Positions 63,546 through 64,000 of a stretch of 64,000 bases of DNA are shown one piece after another (the stretch's first letter is position 1; each line of letters opens with the position of its first letter). Below the pieces are notes generated by a model, which saw only the letters and a program-made list of their open reading frames with translations, was not told the origin of the DNA and did no database searches. The translations under genes were made by a program, and so were the position numbers. Source of the stretch: Paludibacteraceae bacterium (GTDB taxonomy: Bacteria > Bacteroidota > Bacteroidia > Bacteroidales > Paludibacteraceae); the NCBI GenBank assembly GCA_017938155.1, contig JAGBCD010000018.1, positions 1-64,000 on the forward strand. Reading direction: 5' to 3'.

Positions 63546-64000
63546 ATGGAGATATTAATCACCAATGATGACGGATGGGGAAGCAAGGGTATCATTACCC
63601 TTGCTCGCTTGATGTCACAATTGGGGCATGTGACCGTATTAGCCCCAGAGGGAGCAAGAAGTGGAATGAGCAGTGCCATCACCGTACAAAAACCTATGAC
63701 ACTTTGTAAGGTACAACAAACGGAGGTTGAACAAGCACTTGGTCTTACACTATCTAACACCCAAGGAGTTGATGTCTATGTGACGAATGGTACACCCAGT
63801 GACTGCGTTAAGTTAGCGCTTGAGATTGTGTACGGGGGAGTCAAAAAACCTGATTTAGTCGTAAGTGGCATCAATCATGGTTCCAATGCTGCTATCAACA
63901 TCATCTATTCAGGAACTATAGGAGCTTGTTTAGTGGCAGCAGAGCACGAAATCACTGCTATTGGATTCTCTATACAAGACCATAGTGCTGATGCTGATTT
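63546..64000 (+). CDS. surE: 5'/3'-nucleotidase SurE, N-terminal part (cut by window end)
   Basis: The ATG at 63546 opens a frame that runs out of the window. MEILITNDDGWGSKGI holds the metal-binding N-DD pair. LAPEGARSGMSSAITVQKPM, VTNGTPSDCVKLAL and VVSGINHGSNAAINIIYSGT are the SurE metal and phosphate motifs. It dephosphorylates nucleoside monophosphates and follows glmM by 29 bases. Confidence 0.95.
   Translation, partial: MEILITNDDGWGSKGIITLARLMSQLGHVTVLAPEGARSGMSSAITVQKPMTLCKVQQTEVEQALGLTLSNTQGVDVYVTNGTPSDCVKLALEIVYGGVKKPDLVVSGINHGSNAAINIIYSGTIGACLVAAEHEITAIGFSIQDHSADAD

Overview
The window looks like a chromosomal segment of an anaerobic member of the Bacteroidales. Direct evidence is the repeated promoter pattern TTTG, about 20 bases, TAnnTTTG (seen at least a dozen times on both strands), together with a Bacteroidetes-type gene set: long NusB, Rpb6-like omega, DUF3276/PUR protein, YbbR, DUF4494, DUF4827, DUF4105, a MurF-Alr fusion, SulP, a TonB-dependent receptor and fimbrillin/FISUMP-type lipoproteins. 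PPi-dependent phosphofructokinase and a reverse rubrerythrin fit an anaerobe. LpxK, BamD and a BamA/TamA-type barrel show a Gram-negative envelope. I cannot name genus or species.

Layout. Bases 1-4500: the end of a sensor kinase, then a small accessory patch on the 3' side of a tRNA-Lys gene. The patch holds a GNAT toxin with an overlapping 52-residue antitoxin, an AbiF-type HEPN protein with a structured leader RNA, a candidate small RNA on the minus strand, a DUF2188 protein, and the remains of a PepSY-TM gene. Bases 4839-9110: ispG (with an unusually short middle domain), PPi-PFK, a TPR-like secreted protein and tRNA-Gln. Bases 9150-12154: three exported proteins, probably one operon. Bases 12170-15403: yicC, a DAACS carrier, gmk and nadD. 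Bases 15430-18540: a small regulator-like protein, two related outer-membrane proteins and an ApbE flavin transferase. Bases 18590-21045: bamD, omega and coaBC. Bases 21150-31398: PspC, PUR protein, nusB-yajC-ybbR, a sugar aminotransferase, rpoN, membrane proteins, a phosphatase-like protein that seems to lack its active site, DUF4494 and YggS.

Bases 31488-39084: rubrerythrin, a cell-surface lipoprotein, a TonB-dependent receptor and mutS. Bases 39142-46663 (minus): an envelope operon, BamA/TamA-like - rnhB - sppA - lpxK - MsbA-like ABC exporter. A divergent overlapping promoter drives an rRNA/tRNA methyltransferase, a GDPD fusion protein and a HAD hydrolase. Bases 50572-57038 (minus): thrS, and separately murF-alr, an orphan ABC ATPase and SulP. 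Bases 57572-59841 (minus): cell-envelope stress-like proteins. Bases 60095-64000: rmlA, two FKBP-like lipoproteins, glmM and the start of surE.

The strongest unexplained observations are: (1) a 298-bp MITE-like element at 57227-57524 with 23-bp inverted ends, a perfect 7-bp target duplication and internal 11-bp repeats; (2) a second inverted repeat enclosing 11-bp repeats at 32154-32257; (3) the MurF half of MurF-Alr, which lacks its C-terminal ligase domain; (4) the AbiF leader RNA with a possible pseudoknot; and (5) a PafA-like protein whose catalytic and metal residues appear to be missing. All functional calls come from reading the sequence; no database search was run.
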